From positions 1 through 64,000 of the forward strand of contig CAYMTA010000011.1 in the NCBI GenBank assembly GCA_964393275.1: a DNA stretch of 64,000 nucleotides, given 5' to 3'. Under the pieces are notes generated by a model that worked only from the letters and a program-made list of their open reading frames with translations, was not told the DNA's origin and ran no database searches. The position numbers and the translations under genes are program-made. Source of the stretch: SLRI01 sp964393275. Lineage in GTDB: Bacteria > Pseudomonadota > Alphaproteobacteria > Geminicoccales > Geminicoccaceae. Every line of letters begins with the position of its first letter. Positions within the stretch are counted from its first letter, which is position 1. Below are positions 6,336 to 16,072 of the stretch, piece by piece.

Positions 6336-8396
6336 TCAGGCGCGACCCTCGCGCCACCAGGCGGCGGCGGCAGCACCGAGCAGCACGAGGGCGGCGAGCC
6401 AGGCCGGGACGAGCGGCGTCTGGCGCAGGTCGAGCACGGCATAGGCGCGGTTGCGCTCGAAGCCGATCCAGCCCGCACCACTGGCCCGCCGGTCGGCCTC
6501 GACCCGGCGGATGTCGGGAATGCCCTGGTCCTCGAGCCAGTGGACGGCGCCGCCACTGGCGGCGGCGAAGGGGGCGAGGACCCTGTCGGTCGCGGTCATG
6601 TCGGCGAGCTCGACCGGGGCGATCGGCCGCGGCGTGGCGAAGGCGAGCCTGGTGCCGTCGCTGACCCGATAGAGCCCGTCCTCGCCGGCCTCGACCGTGG
6701 CCGTGGCGAGGCCGGCGGAGGTCGGCTCGAGCCGCACCGTGGTGACGGCGCCGGAAGGGGCCTCGACCTCGACCTCGACCGGCTCGGCGTGCAGCGACTG
6801 GCGCTCGATCAGGAGGCCGTCGCCGACCGGCCGGGCCCGCAGCGCCTCCTCCTCGAGCTCCGGCTCGCGCATCAGCCAGTGCACGAGGCGGCGGAGCAGG
6901 GTGGCCTGCGGGCCGCCGCCGTCGAAGCCGCGCGCCCAGAGCCAGGCGTGGTCGGAGAGGAGCTGGGCCACCCGGCCCTGGCCGACCCGCTCGAGGACGA
7001 GGAGCGGGCGGTCGGCGACGCCGGTCATCAGGACCTGCGCGTTGTCGGCCTCGACATCGATCTGGCGAAACCAGCGGCCCCATTGGTGGTCCTTGTCCAG
7101 GGTATCGAGCCCCGCCGTCACCGGATGCAGCTCGCCGAGGTCGGTGACGGTCGGGCGAAAGGCGCGCTCGAAGACCTCGCCCGACGGGCGGCCGGGGAGG
7201 ACGCGCGAGAGGGGGGTGCGGTAGAGGCTCTGCGGATCGGCGAACTCGGGGCCGGCGGCATCGAGGAGTGCCCCGCCCTCCTCGACATAGCGGGCGACGT
7301 TGTCGAGATAGACGAGCGGCAGCAGGCCGCGCCTCGAGTAGCGGTCGAAGATGATCAGGTCGAACTCGCCGAGCTTGACCTCGAAGAGCTCGCGGGACGG
7401 GAAGGCGATGAGCGCCAGCTCGCGGATCGGCGTGCCGTCCTGCTTCTCGGGCGGGCGCAGGATGGTGAAGTGGACGAGATCGACGGCCGGGTCCGACTTG
7501 AGCAGGTTGCGCCAGACCCGAAGGCCCGGATAGGGCTGGCCGGAGACGAGCAGCACGCGCAGCCGGTCGCGGATGCCGTTGACGGTGATCGTCTGGCGGT
7601 TGTTGAGGGCGGTGAGCTCGCCCTCGACCACGGGCGTCTGCAGCTCGAAGACCGTCGCCCCGGCGTTCTCGAGCTGCAGATCGAGGCTCAAGGGCTCGCC
7701 CTCCTCGACCATGAGCTCGGCGAAGGGCTCGCCGTTGCGCTTGATGGTGAGCGGCAGGGGCCCGGGCAGGGCGCGTCCCTCGGGGGTCGTCTCGATGCGC
7801 ACGGTCACCGGCACGGGCTCGCCGACCACGCCGAAGGTCGGTGCCTGCTCGACCACGATCCGCCGGTCGAACTCGTCCGGGCGGCCGGTGAGGAGCACGT
7901 GGAAGGGCGCGTCGATGCCCCAGTCCCCGAGCGGCGGGGCATCGTGGATGCGCCCATCGGTCAGGACCGCGATGCCGGCGAGGCGGTCCCGGTCGATCTC
8001 GCCCAGCTGCTCGCGCAGCGTCCGGAAGAGATCGGTGCCGCGCCGGCCGCTGCCTTCGAGCGTGACCCTTCGAAGATCGATGCCGGGGAGGGATTCGAGG
8101 CGCCGGGCCAGGGCATCGGCCGCCTCGGTCGTCTGGTCCGGCCGGTCGTCGATGCGCTGGCTCGGGCTCCGGTCCTCGACCAGCAGGACGATGTCGTCGA
8201 GCGGCTGGCGCTGCTCGCGCTGCAGCACGGGCCCGACCAGGGCGAGGAGCAGCAAGGCGGCGAGCAGGCCGCGCCAGAGGGTGCCCCGCGCCCTGCGCCA
8301 GAGGCCGAAGCCGAGGAGCAGGAGGGCCAGGGCAGCGATCGCCGCCCAGAGCCAGAGCGGGATCAAAGGCTGGAGGACGAGGCTCGCCGTCGTCAC
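6336..8396 (-). CDS. Membrane protein with vWA-like and amidotransferase-like domains
   Basis: 686 residues with start GTG 8396, overlapping the upstream gene's stop as GTGA. Two membrane helices lie at residues 15-60. The next segment begins VLLVEDRSPSQ, which keeps a DxSxS metal-ion-dependent adhesion motif. A middle beta-sandwich region and a segment near residues 275-400 (LRVLLVSGQPYPGLRVWRNLL, LIIFDRYSRRG, YVEEGGALLDAAGPEF) resemble the glutamine amidotransferase-like domain of this cluster. A final helix (VPAWLAALVLLGAAAAAWW) anchors the C-terminus. It belongs with the MoxR, DUF58 and DUF4159 genes upstream. The exact role is unknown; such clusters are thought to act in envelope maintenance or metal-cofactor insertion. 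Confidence 0.75.
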   Translation of the reverse strand: MTTASLVLQPLIPLWLWAAIAALALLLLGFGLWRRARGTLWRGLLAALLLLALVGPVLQREQRQPLDDIVLLVEDRSPSQRIDDRPDQTTEAADALARRLESLPGIDLRRVTLEGSGRRGTDLFRTLREQLGEIDRDRLAGIAVLTDGRIHDAPPLGDWGIDAPFHVLLTGRPDEFDRRIVVEQAPTFGVVGEPVPVTVRIETTPEGRALPGPLPLTIKRNGEPFAELMVEEGEPLSLDLQLENAGATVFELQTPVVEGELTALNNRQTITVNGIRDRLRVLLVSGQPYPGLRVWRNLLKSDPAVDLVHFTILRPPEKQDGTPIRELALIAFPSRELFEVKLGEFDLIIFDRYSRRGLLPLVYLDNVARYVEEGGALLDAAGPEFADPQSLYRTPLSRVLPGRPSGEVFERAFRPTVTDLGELHPVTAGLDTLDKDHQWGRWFRQIDVEADNAQVLMTGVADRPLLVLERVGQGRVAQLLSDHAWLWARGFDGGGPQATLLRRLVHWLMREPELEEEALRARPVGDGLLIERQSLHAEPVEVEVEAPSGAVTTVRLEPTSAGLATATVEAGEDGLYRVSDGTRLAFATPRPIAPVELADMTATDRVLAPFAAASGGAVHWLEDQGIPDIRRVEADRRASGAGWIGFERNRAYAVLDLRQTPLVPAWLAALVLLGAAAAAWWREGRA

Positions 8397-11221
8397 TGGC
8401 CGAGCCTTTCGAGGAGTGCGGGGATGTGCACCTGGTCGGTCTTGTAGTTGCCGGTGAGGGCGTACATCACGAGGTTGACGCCGAAGCGCCGGGCCATCTC
8501 GCGCTGGCGCTCGCCGCCCGGCACCACCGGGTAGAGGCTGCGGCCATAATCGTCCTCGGCCCAGGCGCCGGCCCAGTCATGGGCGCCGATGATCACGCTC
8601 GAGACGCCGTCATTCACGCTCTGCGGCATCCGGTCGACCCAGACCGGCCGGCCGGCGAAGCGGCCGGGCATGTCCTGCAGGAGGTAGAAGGAGCGGGTCA
8701 GCACGTGATCGTCCGGGATGGGCTCGAGGGGTGGCAGGTCGAGGTCGTGGAGGAGCTCCGCGAGGCGCGCCTCGCCCGGGCCCACGACATTCTGGCCGGG
8801 CAGGAGACGGGCGGCGTCGCCGGTGTCGAAGAGCACCATGCCGCCCTGGCGGAGGTAGTCCTCGATGCGGCCGATAGCCCCGGCCGGGACGGCCGGATGC
8901 TCGGGCGGCACCGGCCAGTAGAGCAGCGGGAAGACGGCGAGCTCGTCGACCGCGGGGTCGACCGCCACCGGATCGCCGGTCTCGATCGAGGTGCGCTGCG
9001 CCAGGACGCGGCCGAGACCGAAGAGCCCGGCGCGGCTGCGCTCGTCGAGATCGGCGATGCCGGTCTCGACATATCCCAGGCGGGTCATGGCGGTGAGCTC
9101 GGCGATGCGGGCCTCGTCGATCGACTCTGGCGTGCCGGCCGTCTGGGCCAGGGCCGGAGCCGCCCAGGCCAGGCAGGCAATGGCCAGCAGCGCCGCCGTC
9201 GCGGGGGGCCGCAGCCGCGGCAGGAGGCCGCGCAGGGCGAAGGAGACGGCCAGATCGACGAGGGCGAGAAGGGTCGCCAGGGTCAGGAGCGGCGGCAGCA
9301 GGTCGCGCTCGCTGTTCCGGGTGTAGGGTTCGGGCGCGACACCCAGCGAGGCGATGTCGAGGCTCTGCAGCCGGTCGAGCGAGTCCTGCAGGTTGCGGGC
9401 GACCCGGCCGCGCTGGTCCTCGGCCGCCGTCTCTCCAGCGGTGCCCGGGTCGACCGGGGCATAGAGGCCGGCGGGGCTGGCCGGGCCCACGGGCAGCCCG
9501 GCGAGGCTGGCGGCGTCGATGGGCTGGAGATCGGCCGGCGGCTCGACCAGGCTGCCATCGGCGGCGAGCACGCGGTCGGCGCGGACGAGGCCGTCGAGCC
9601 GCTCGCCGGCGCCGACGCCGAGATCGACGATGCGCCGCAGCATGTCGACGAAGAGGCCGGAGAGCGGCAGGCTGGTCCAGCTCGTGTTGGCGGTGGTGTG
9701 GAAGAGGATGAGATAGCCGTCGCCCAACTTGCGGCCGGTGACGATGGGCGTGCCGTCGACGAGGCTGGCCAGCGTCGCCTCGGCGAGGTCGGGTCCCGGC
9801 TCGGCCAGGACCTGGCGGTAGACCAGCGCCTCCTCGCTGACGTCGAGCCCGGCGAAGAGGCTGTCGGCGGGGAAGGGGGCGAGCGGCAGGGGCTCGGACC
9901 AGGAGAGGGCGCCGCCGAGCTGACGGTCGCCCGAGCGGAGGCGGACGGGCAGGAGCGCGTCGGGCTCGCTCCCGCCCGTCGGCTGGCTCGTGTCGTCGAA
10001 TCCGGCGAGCCGCGGCCCGGCGAAACGCAGCAGCACGCCGCCAGCCTCGACCCAGGCCCGGAGCGCTGCCGCCTCGGCCGGATCCAGATGGCCGCGATCG
10101 GTGATGACGAGCAGCGAGAGCGGCTCCTCGACGAGGTCGGTGATCCGTCCGGTGCGCAGCTCGGCGAAGGGGGACAAGGCGCGCTCGACGAAATAGGGCT
10201 CGGCCAGGAGCGGCTGGGCGGCGGCGGCGCCGGGCGGCCCGGCGATGCCGACGGTGCGCCGCCGCCAGCGCTCGTCGAAGAGCAGCACGCCGCCGATACC
10301 GTGGTTGCCCTCGAGGTCGAGGCGGGCGATGCGGTTGCGAACGTCGAGCGGCAGGTCGAGCCTGACGGTGGCACGCAGGCGATCGGCCTGATCGCCGGCA
10401 GGCTCGGGCACGCCGAAGCGGCCGAGCACCTCGCCGGCCGGACCGATGGCGTAGAGCTCTGGCGGCAGCGGGGCAGCGGCCGAGGGGCGCAGCACGCTGA
10501 CCGACTGGAGGTCGCGGGCCAGCCCGTCCGGGGTCAGCAGGAGGGCCCGCTCGGCCGGCGGGTCGGCGTGGACGACGAGCTTGCCGAGGCGGCCGAGGCT
10601 GGCCGCCAGCGCCCGCGCGGCTTCGGCCGCACTTTCGCGGTCGACGATCCCGTCGCTCAGCCAGATCGGCTGGGCCAGGGTGAGGTTGGCCGCCTCCAGC
10701 CGCGCCAGCGCGGCAGCGTGGTCGACGGGCCAGGGGCGCGCCTGCCAGCCGGCCAGGCCTTCCAGCACCTCGCGGGCCGGCTCAGGGCCGAGCGGTGCGT
10801 CACGGCCGTCCGGAGCGGTCTTCAGGACGATCACCGGGCGGCTGTCGCGCTCCGCCTGCTCGAGCAGGCCGCGGGCGAGATCGATCCGGCGCTGCCAGGC
10901 CGGCGCCGCGGCCCAGCCATCGTCCACCACGAGCAGCACCGGCCCGCGCCCGCCGAGCTCGGGCGCCGGATCGAGCACCGGGCCGGCGAGGGCGAGGAGG
11001 ATCAGGGCCGCGATCGCGAGGCGGAGCAGGAGGAGCCACCAGGGTGTCCGGGCCGGGGTCTCCTCGGGGGCGATGAGCCGGAGCAGCAGGGCGAGCGGCG
11101 GGAAGGCGACGCGGCGGGGGGCGGGCGGGCTCAGGCGCAAGAGCAGCCAGATCAAGGGCAGGGCCAGGAGCCCGGCCAGGATCCAGGGCTGCAGGAAGGC
11201 GATGGGGCCCAATGTCAGCAT
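8393..11221 (-). CDS. BatA-like N-terminal plus DUF4159 C-terminal membrane protein
   Basis: 942 residues. The N-terminus has the BatA/aerotolerance-type start FLQPWILAGLLALPLIWLLLRL and a second helix near 65-85. The vWA-like segment that follows (LLVVDDGWAAAPAW) lacks a DxSxS motif, so metal binding is probably lost. Residues about 330-400 resemble the cluster's amidotransferase-like fold. A helix and signal-like stretch near 640-690 (ALLAIACLAWAAPALAQ) precedes the DUF4159 domain (about 705-940), with features such as GGMVLFDTGD and the C-terminal RRFGVNLVMYALTGNYKTDQVH. The architecture is common in alphaproteobacteria beside MoxR and DUF58. The role is inferred only from this partnership. 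Confidence 0.85.
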   Translation of the reverse strand: MLTLGPIAFLQPWILAGLLALPLIWLLLRLSPPAPRRVAFPPLALLLRLIAPEETPARTPWWLLLLRLAIAALILLALAGPVLDPAPELGGRGPVLLVVDDGWAAAPAWQRRIDLARGLLEQAERDSRPVIVLKTAPDGRDAPLGPEPAREVLEGLAGWQARPWPVDHAAALARLEAANLTLAQPIWLSDGIVDRESAAEAARALAASLGRLGKLVVHADPPAERALLLTPDGLARDLQSVSVLRPSAAAPLPPELYAIGPAGEVLGRFGVPEPAGDQADRLRATVRLDLPLDVRNRIARLDLEGNHGIGGVLLFDERWRRRTVGIAGPPGAAAAQPLLAEPYFVERALSPFAELRTGRITDLVEEPLSLLVITDRGHLDPAEAAALRAWVEAGGVLLRFAGPRLAGFDDTSQPTGGSEPDALLPVRLRSGDRQLGGALSWSEPLPLAPFPADSLFAGLDVSEEALVYRQVLAEPGPDLAEATLASLVDGTPIVTGRKLGDGYLILFHTTANTSWTSLPLSGLFVDMLRRIVDLGVGAGERLDGLVRADRVLAADGSLVEPPADLQPIDAASLAGLPVGPASPAGLYAPVDPGTAGETAAEDQRGRVARNLQDSLDRLQSLDIASLGVAPEPYTRNSERDLLPPLLTLATLLALVDLAVSFALRGLLPRLRPPATAALLAIACLAWAAPALAQTAGTPESIDEARIAELTAMTRLGYVETGIADLDERSRAGLFGLGRVLAQRTSIETGDPVAVDPAVDELAVFPLLYWPVPPEHPAVPAGAIGRIEDYLRQGGMVLFDTGDAARLLPGQNVVGPGEARLAELLHDLDLPPLEPIPDDHVLTRSFYLLQDMPGRFAGRPVWVDRMPQSVNDGVSSVIIGAHDWAGAWAEDDYGRSLYPVVPGGERQREMARRFGVNLVMYALTGNYKTDQVHIPALLERLGQ

Positions 11222-11240
11222 GATGGGGCGGCCAGCATGG

Positions 11241-12152
11241 TCAGTGGCGGCCGGCGGCGCGGGGCGCCAGCATCTGGTAGAGGGTCAAGAGGCCCATCTC
11301 GGCAGGCCGGTCGGTGCGGTGGCGGGCGAACTGCCAGGCGTGGCGGCGGGCGAGGTCGGCCAGATGCTGGTGATGCGCCCGATAGAGGTCGCGGTAGCCG
11401 CCGCGGATCGCATCGACATTGCCGATCAGCGCGCGGCCCTCGCCCTCGAGCCCCTCGAAGAGCACGCGGCCGTGAAAGTCGAGCGTCTCCTCGGCCGGGT
11501 CGGCCAGCATCAGGAGCGACACCTCGGCACCGGAGGCGCTCAGGGTGCCGACCCGATCCGCCAGCCGGTCGGCGGGCTCGAGGAAGTCGGAGACCAGCAC
11601 GAGACGGGCATGGCGCGGCAGGGGACGGGGCGGCAGGCGGAAGCCGGCGCCAGCAGCACCGCGCAGCAGGCGCTCGACCATGAGGTTGAAGCCGTAGCGA
11701 CCGCCTTGCGGCCGCTCGCCGGTGCCGAGGAGGGCGATCCGCTCGCCGCCCCGCACCAGAAGCCCGGCCAGGGCGAGGAGCATGACCAGCGCCCGCTCGC
11801 GCTTGGTCGGCAGGGCCGGCCTCGAGTGGTAGCGCATGGAGGGCGACTGGTCCGCCCAGAGCCAGACGCTCTCGGCCGCCTCCCATTCCTGCTGGCGGAC
11901 GAAGAGGTGGCGCGAGCGGGCCGACTGGCGCCAGTCGATGGAGCCCGCGGCGTCGCCCGGCTGGTACTGGCGGAACTGCCAGAAGGTCTCGCCGAGCCCG
12001 GGGCGGCGGCGGCCGTGCACGCCCTGGCTCACCGTGGTGGCGACGCGCTCGGCCTCGACGAGGAGGCCCGGCAGGCGGCTGCCGAGGCGCTCGGCCTCGC
12101 CCTGGAGAGCCGTGACCCGACCGGGCTCTAGCGCCGCCCCCGCCTCAGCCAC
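11241..12152 (-). CDS. DUF58 domain protein with vWA-like fold
   Basis: 303 residues, start GTG 12152. The DUF58 core is recognisable from RRRPGLGETFWQFRQYQPGDAAGSIDWRQSARS through the vWA-type strand WLWADQSPSM, which retains a DxSxS metal-binding motif. No clear transmembrane helix is present, unlike BatA-type relatives, so it is likely peripheral or cytoplasmic. DUF58 proteins accompany MoxR ATPases, which probably remodel them or use them as adaptors. It lies 30 bp downstream of the moxR gene and 19 bp before the DUF4159 gene. Confidence 0.9.
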   Translation of the reverse strand: MAEAGAALEPGRVTALQGEAERLGSRLPGLLVEAERVATTVSQGVHGRRRPGLGETFWQFRQYQPGDAAGSIDWRQSARSRHLFVRQQEWEAAESVWLWADQSPSMRYHSRPALPTKRERALVMLLALAGLLVRGGERIALLGTGERPQGGRYGFNLMVERLLRGAAGAGFRLPPRPLPRHARLVLVSDFLEPADRLADRVGTLSASGAEVSLLMLADPAEETLDFHGRVLFEGLEGEGRALIGNVDAIRGGYRDLYRAHHQHLADLARRHAWQFARHRTDRPAEMGLLTLYQMLAPRAAGRH

Positions 12153-12182
12153 CAGGGGTGCCCTCAGCCGCCACGCTCGTTC

Positions 12183-13196
<1,014 letters not shown>

Positions 13197-13342
13197 GTTC
13201 CTTCGCCCTGCCGGGGCGGTGATCAAGTGGCGGCCCGGCCCGCCGATCGCAACCGCCGGCGGATGGCAATCGACGGCCGATCGCAACTGGCCGAGCGCGC
13301 AGCCCGGGGCTAGGTATCGAATATCTGCATGATGGTCGAGCG

Positions 13343-13930
13343 ATGGCAAGGGCTGATGCGGGGAACTTCGAGCGACGGCAGCCGGGCCCGGGACGGCTGG
13401 ACTTGAGACGCCCCTTCGATGCCGGGGCGCGGCTGGCCGAGCTTTTGGCCGAAGGCGCCGCCGCCGACTTCGAGATGGCCATCGACGTCCATGGCGACTG
13501 GCATCACGAGGGGCGGCGGATCACCAGGCCCGGCATGGCGAAGCTTTTCGCCACGGCGCTGCGCCGGGCGGCGGACGGCGGCTACTGGCTGGTCACGCCG
13601 TTCGAGGCCGGCCGGGTCGCCGTCGCGGACGTGCCGTTCGTCGTGGTCGAGCTCGAGACGGAGGGCGAGGGGGCGGAGCGAACCATTCGCCTGCGCACCA
13701 GCCTCGACGAGTGGCTGACGCTGGACGCGGCGCATCCGCTCGTGATGCGGCCGGCGCCCGAGGGCGATGCGCCGGCACCCTACGTGACGGTGCGGCCGGG
13801 TCTCGAGGCGCGGCTGGCCCGACCGGTCTTCTACCAGTTGGTCGACCTCGCCGTGCCGGCGCCGGATGGCGACGACGTGCTGGGTGTCTGGAGCGGCGGG
13901 CTCTTCGTGCCGCTCGGGCCGGCCATCTAG
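13343..13930 (+). CDS. DUF1285 family protein
   Basis: 195 residues. The stretch FEMAIDVHGDWHHEGRRI followed by PGMAKLFATALRR, GGYWLVTPFEAGRV and VADVPFVVVELE matches DUF1285, a conserved two-domain proteobacterial protein of unknown function. It is divergent from moxR and two bases before the CoA pyrophosphatase gene. This neighbourhood is conserved in alphaproteobacteria. No signal peptide or membrane helix is seen, so it should be cytoplasmic. Confidence 0.85.
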   Translation: MARADAGNFERRQPGPGRLDLRRPFDAGARLAELLAEGAAADFEMAIDVHGDWHHEGRRITRPGMAKLFATALRRAADGGYWLVTPFEAGRVAVADVPFVVVELETEGEGAERTIRLRTSLDEWLTLDAAHPLVMRPAPEGDAPAPYVTVRPGLEARLARPVFYQLVDLAVPAPDGDDVLGVWSGGLFVPLGPAI

Positions 13931-13932
13931 CG

Positions 13933-14544
13933 ATGGCGGGCCCCCCCTGGACACCCGACCGGCTGGCCGAGCGGCTGCGCGATGCCCTGGCCGAGGACCA
14001 GCCGCTGCATATCGGCGGCGACGACGTGCCGGGGCCGCTGGAGGCGACGCGGCTGCGGCCGGCGGCGGTGCTCATAGCGCTGGTCGAGCGGCCGGGCGGA
14101 CCGTCCTTGGTGCTGACCCGGCGGGCGGCCCATCTCAAGGCGCATGCCGGGCAGGTCAGCCTGCCGGGCGGGCGGATGGAGCCCGATGACGTCAGCGCCG
14201 TGGCGACGGCGCTCCGCGAGAGCGACGAGGAGATCGGCCTGGCGCCCGAGCGGGTCGCGGTGCTGGGCAGCTTGCGCGCCTATGACACGATCACCGGCTT
14301 TCGTGTTCATCCGGTGATCGGCTGGGTCGCAACGCCGCCGGTCTGGCGCGCCGATCCGGGCGAGGTCGCGGAGATCTTCGAGGTGCCGCTCGATTTCGTG
14401 CTGGAGCCCGCCAACCACCGCCGCGATTCCTACCTCAGGGACGGCCACCGCCGGCATTTTTACGTCCTGCCTCATGCGGATCACTATATCTGGGGGGCGA
14501 CGGCCGGTATCCTCGTCAACTTCGCACGGCTGCTCGGGAGGTAA
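13933..14544 (+). CDS. CoA pyrophosphatase (Nudix hydrolase, NudL-like)
   Basis: 203 residues from ATG 13933, directly after the DUF1285 stop. The Nudix box is visible as PGGRMEPDD...ALRESDEEIGL (about residues 77-105), and the CoA-specific signature VLTRRAAHLKAHAGQVSLPGG lies just before it. The enzyme should hydrolyse CoA or oxidised CoA to phosphopantetheine and 3',5'-ADP, recycling damaged cofactor. The C-terminal HFYVLPHADHYIWGATAGIL is typical. It is probably co-transcribed with the flanking DUF1285, DUF6111 and cca genes. Confidence 0.9.
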   Translation: MAGPPWTPDRLAERLRDALAEDQPLHIGGDDVPGPLEATRLRPAAVLIALVERPGGPSLVLTRRAAHLKAHAGQVSLPGGRMEPDDVSAVATALRESDEEIGLAPERVAVLGSLRAYDTITGFRVHPVIGWVATPPVWRADPGEVAEIFEVPLDFVLEPANHRRDSYLRDGHRRHFYVLPHADHYIWGATAGILVNFARLLGR

Positions 14545-14553
14545 GGGCCGGAG

Positions 14554-14862
14554 ATGCTGCGGATCGTCCTTTCCTATCTCCTGCCGTTCATCCTGCCGTT
14601 CGCCGCGTTCTTCCTGTATCGGCTGCTGATGACCCGGGGCCAGCCGCTGCTGCGGCGCACACCCTGGCTCGTCCTTTCGATGATAGGCATGGCGCTGGTC
14701 GCCGGCACGCTGGTCAGCTTCGCGCTGTTCGGCGGCGAGGCGCGGGAGGGCGTCTACGTGCCGCCGCAATTCGAGGGCGGCAGGGTGGTGCCCGGCCATG
14801 TCCAGCCGCCGCTGGCCGGAACGGATGCCCCGGCGGGCGCGCCAGCCGGCACCGATGACTGA
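14554..14862 (+). CDS. DUF6111 family small membrane protein
   Basis: 102 residues with two predicted membrane helices, one at 3-25 (IVLSYLLPFILPFAAFFLYRL) and one at 38-60 (LVLSMIGMALVAGTLVSFALF). A periplasmic tail follows with VYVPPQFEGGRVVPGHV. This matches the small DUF6111 proteins that sit between the CoA pyrophosphatase and CCA-adding enzyme genes in many Rhodospirillales. The function is unknown. Its stop overlaps the cca start by eight bases. Confidence 0.8.
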   Translation: MLRIVLSYLLPFILPFAAFFLYRLLMTRGQPLLRRTPWLVLSMIGMALVAGTLVSFALFGGEAREGVYVPPQFEGGRVVPGHVQPPLAGTDAPAGAPAGTDD

Positions 14863-16072
14863 GGAGCGGCCGCTCGCCCATGCCGCCTGGCTCAACGCCA
14901 GGGCCAGCCAGCGGGTGCTCGACGCGCTCCTGGGGGCCGGCACGGGGGTTCGCTTCGTCGGCGGCTGCGTGCGCGACACGCTGCTCGATCCGACGCTGGA
15001 CCGGATCGACCTCGACATCGCCACCGTGGCGACGCCCGAGCGGAACCTCGAGCTTTTGGCCCGAGCCCGCATCAGGGCCATTCCGACCGGCCTCGCCCAT
15101 GGCACGATCACCGCGCGCGCGGGCTCGCGGAGCTACGAGATCACCACGCTGCGCCAGGACGTGGCGACCGACGGGCGCCGCGCCGTGGTGGCCTACACCG
15201 ACTGCTTTCTGGCCGACGCGGCGCGGCGCGATCTGACCTTCAACGCGCTCTCCGCCGATCGGACGGGACGGGTCTTCGATCCCTTCGGCGGGCGGAGCGA
15301 TCTGGCGCTCGGCATCGTTCGCTTCGTCGGCGACCCGGTGGCCCGAATTCGCGAGGACTATTTGCGGATTCTCCGCTTCTTTCGCTTCTTCGCCCGCTTC
15401 GGCCGGGTGCTGCCCGATGCGGCGACGCTGGCGGCTCTGGCCGGCGAGCGGGCCGGGCTCGACCGGCTCTCGGGCGAGCGGGTGCGGAGCGAGATCCTGC
15501 GGCTGGTGATGGCGCCGGGCGTCATCGGCGCGCTCGAGCTGATGCGGGCATGCGGTGTCTGGCGGCAGGTCTTCGGCAGCGAGCCGGCGCTGGCGGCGCT
15601 CGAGCGGCTGGTCGAGCTGGCCCCGGACGCGGCGGCGATCCTGCGCCTCGCCTGCCTCCTGCGCGACCGGAGCGACGCGGCCGACGTGGCGACGCGGCTG
15701 CGGCTCTCGAACGCGGAGCAGCGGCGGCTGACCCTGGCCATGGCCGGCGAGCTCGTGCCCGTCGACGCCGGGCCTGCGGCGCTGCGGCTCCTGGCCTATC
15801 GGTTCGGCCCCGAGGCCGCGGACGACCGGCTCCTGATCGCCGCGGCACAGGGCGACGCCGTGGTGGAGGTGGTCGAGCGGGCGCGGGCGACCGTCCGGGA
15901 TTTAGGCCAGAAGCGGCTGCCGGTCGCGGGGCGGGACCTCGTGGCGCAGGGGATGGCACCGGGCCCCGGGCTCGGCCGGCGGCTGCGCGCGCTGGAGGAC
16001 GCCTGGATCGCCAGCGACTTCAAGATGGACCGGGCCGCCTTGCTGGCCCTTTTGCCGAGGGGTGACGAATGA
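14855..16072 (+). CDS. cca: CCA-adding enzyme (tRNA nucleotidyltransferase)
   Basis: 405 residues from ATG 14855, which overlaps the end of the DUF6111 gene. The class II nucleotidyltransferase head is clear: RFVGGCVRDTLL (about 31-42), then RIDLDIATVATPE with the catalytic aspartates, and LADAARRDLTFNALS. The neck region contains RFVGDPVARIREDYLRILRFFRFFARFGR. It adds or repairs the 3' CCA end of tRNAs. The C-terminal helical part is as expected for alphaproteobacteria. Its stop overlaps the next start as ATGA. Confidence 0.92.
   Translation: MTEERPLAHAAWLNARASQRVLDALLGAGTGVRFVGGCVRDTLLDPTLDRIDLDIATVATPERNLELLARARIRAIPTGLAHGTITARAGSRSYEITTLRQDVATDGRRAVVAYTDCFLADAARRDLTFNALSADRTGRVFDPFGGRSDLALGIVRFVGDPVARIREDYLRILRFFRFFARFGRVLPDAATLAALAGERAGLDRLSGERVRSEILRLVMAPGVIGALELMRACGVWRQVFGSEPALAALERLVELAPDAAAILRLACLLRDRSDAADVATRLRLSNAEQRRLTLAMAGELVPVDAGPAALRLLAYRFGPEAADDRLLIAAAQGDAVVEVVERARATVRDLGQKRLPVAGRDLVAQGMAPGPGLGRRLRALEDAWIASDFKMDRAALLALLPRGDE

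Noticed and set aside
6540..8447. A plus-strand ORF of 635 codons opposite the 686-residue membrane protein
   Set aside because: Antisense shadow with biased composition and no domain.
8426..11683. A plus-strand ORF of 1085 codons opposite the DUF4159 gene
   Set aside because: It is antisense to a recognisable membrane protein, is Gly/Glu/Arg/Gln-rich without domains, and is typical of spurious long frames in GC-rich DNA.
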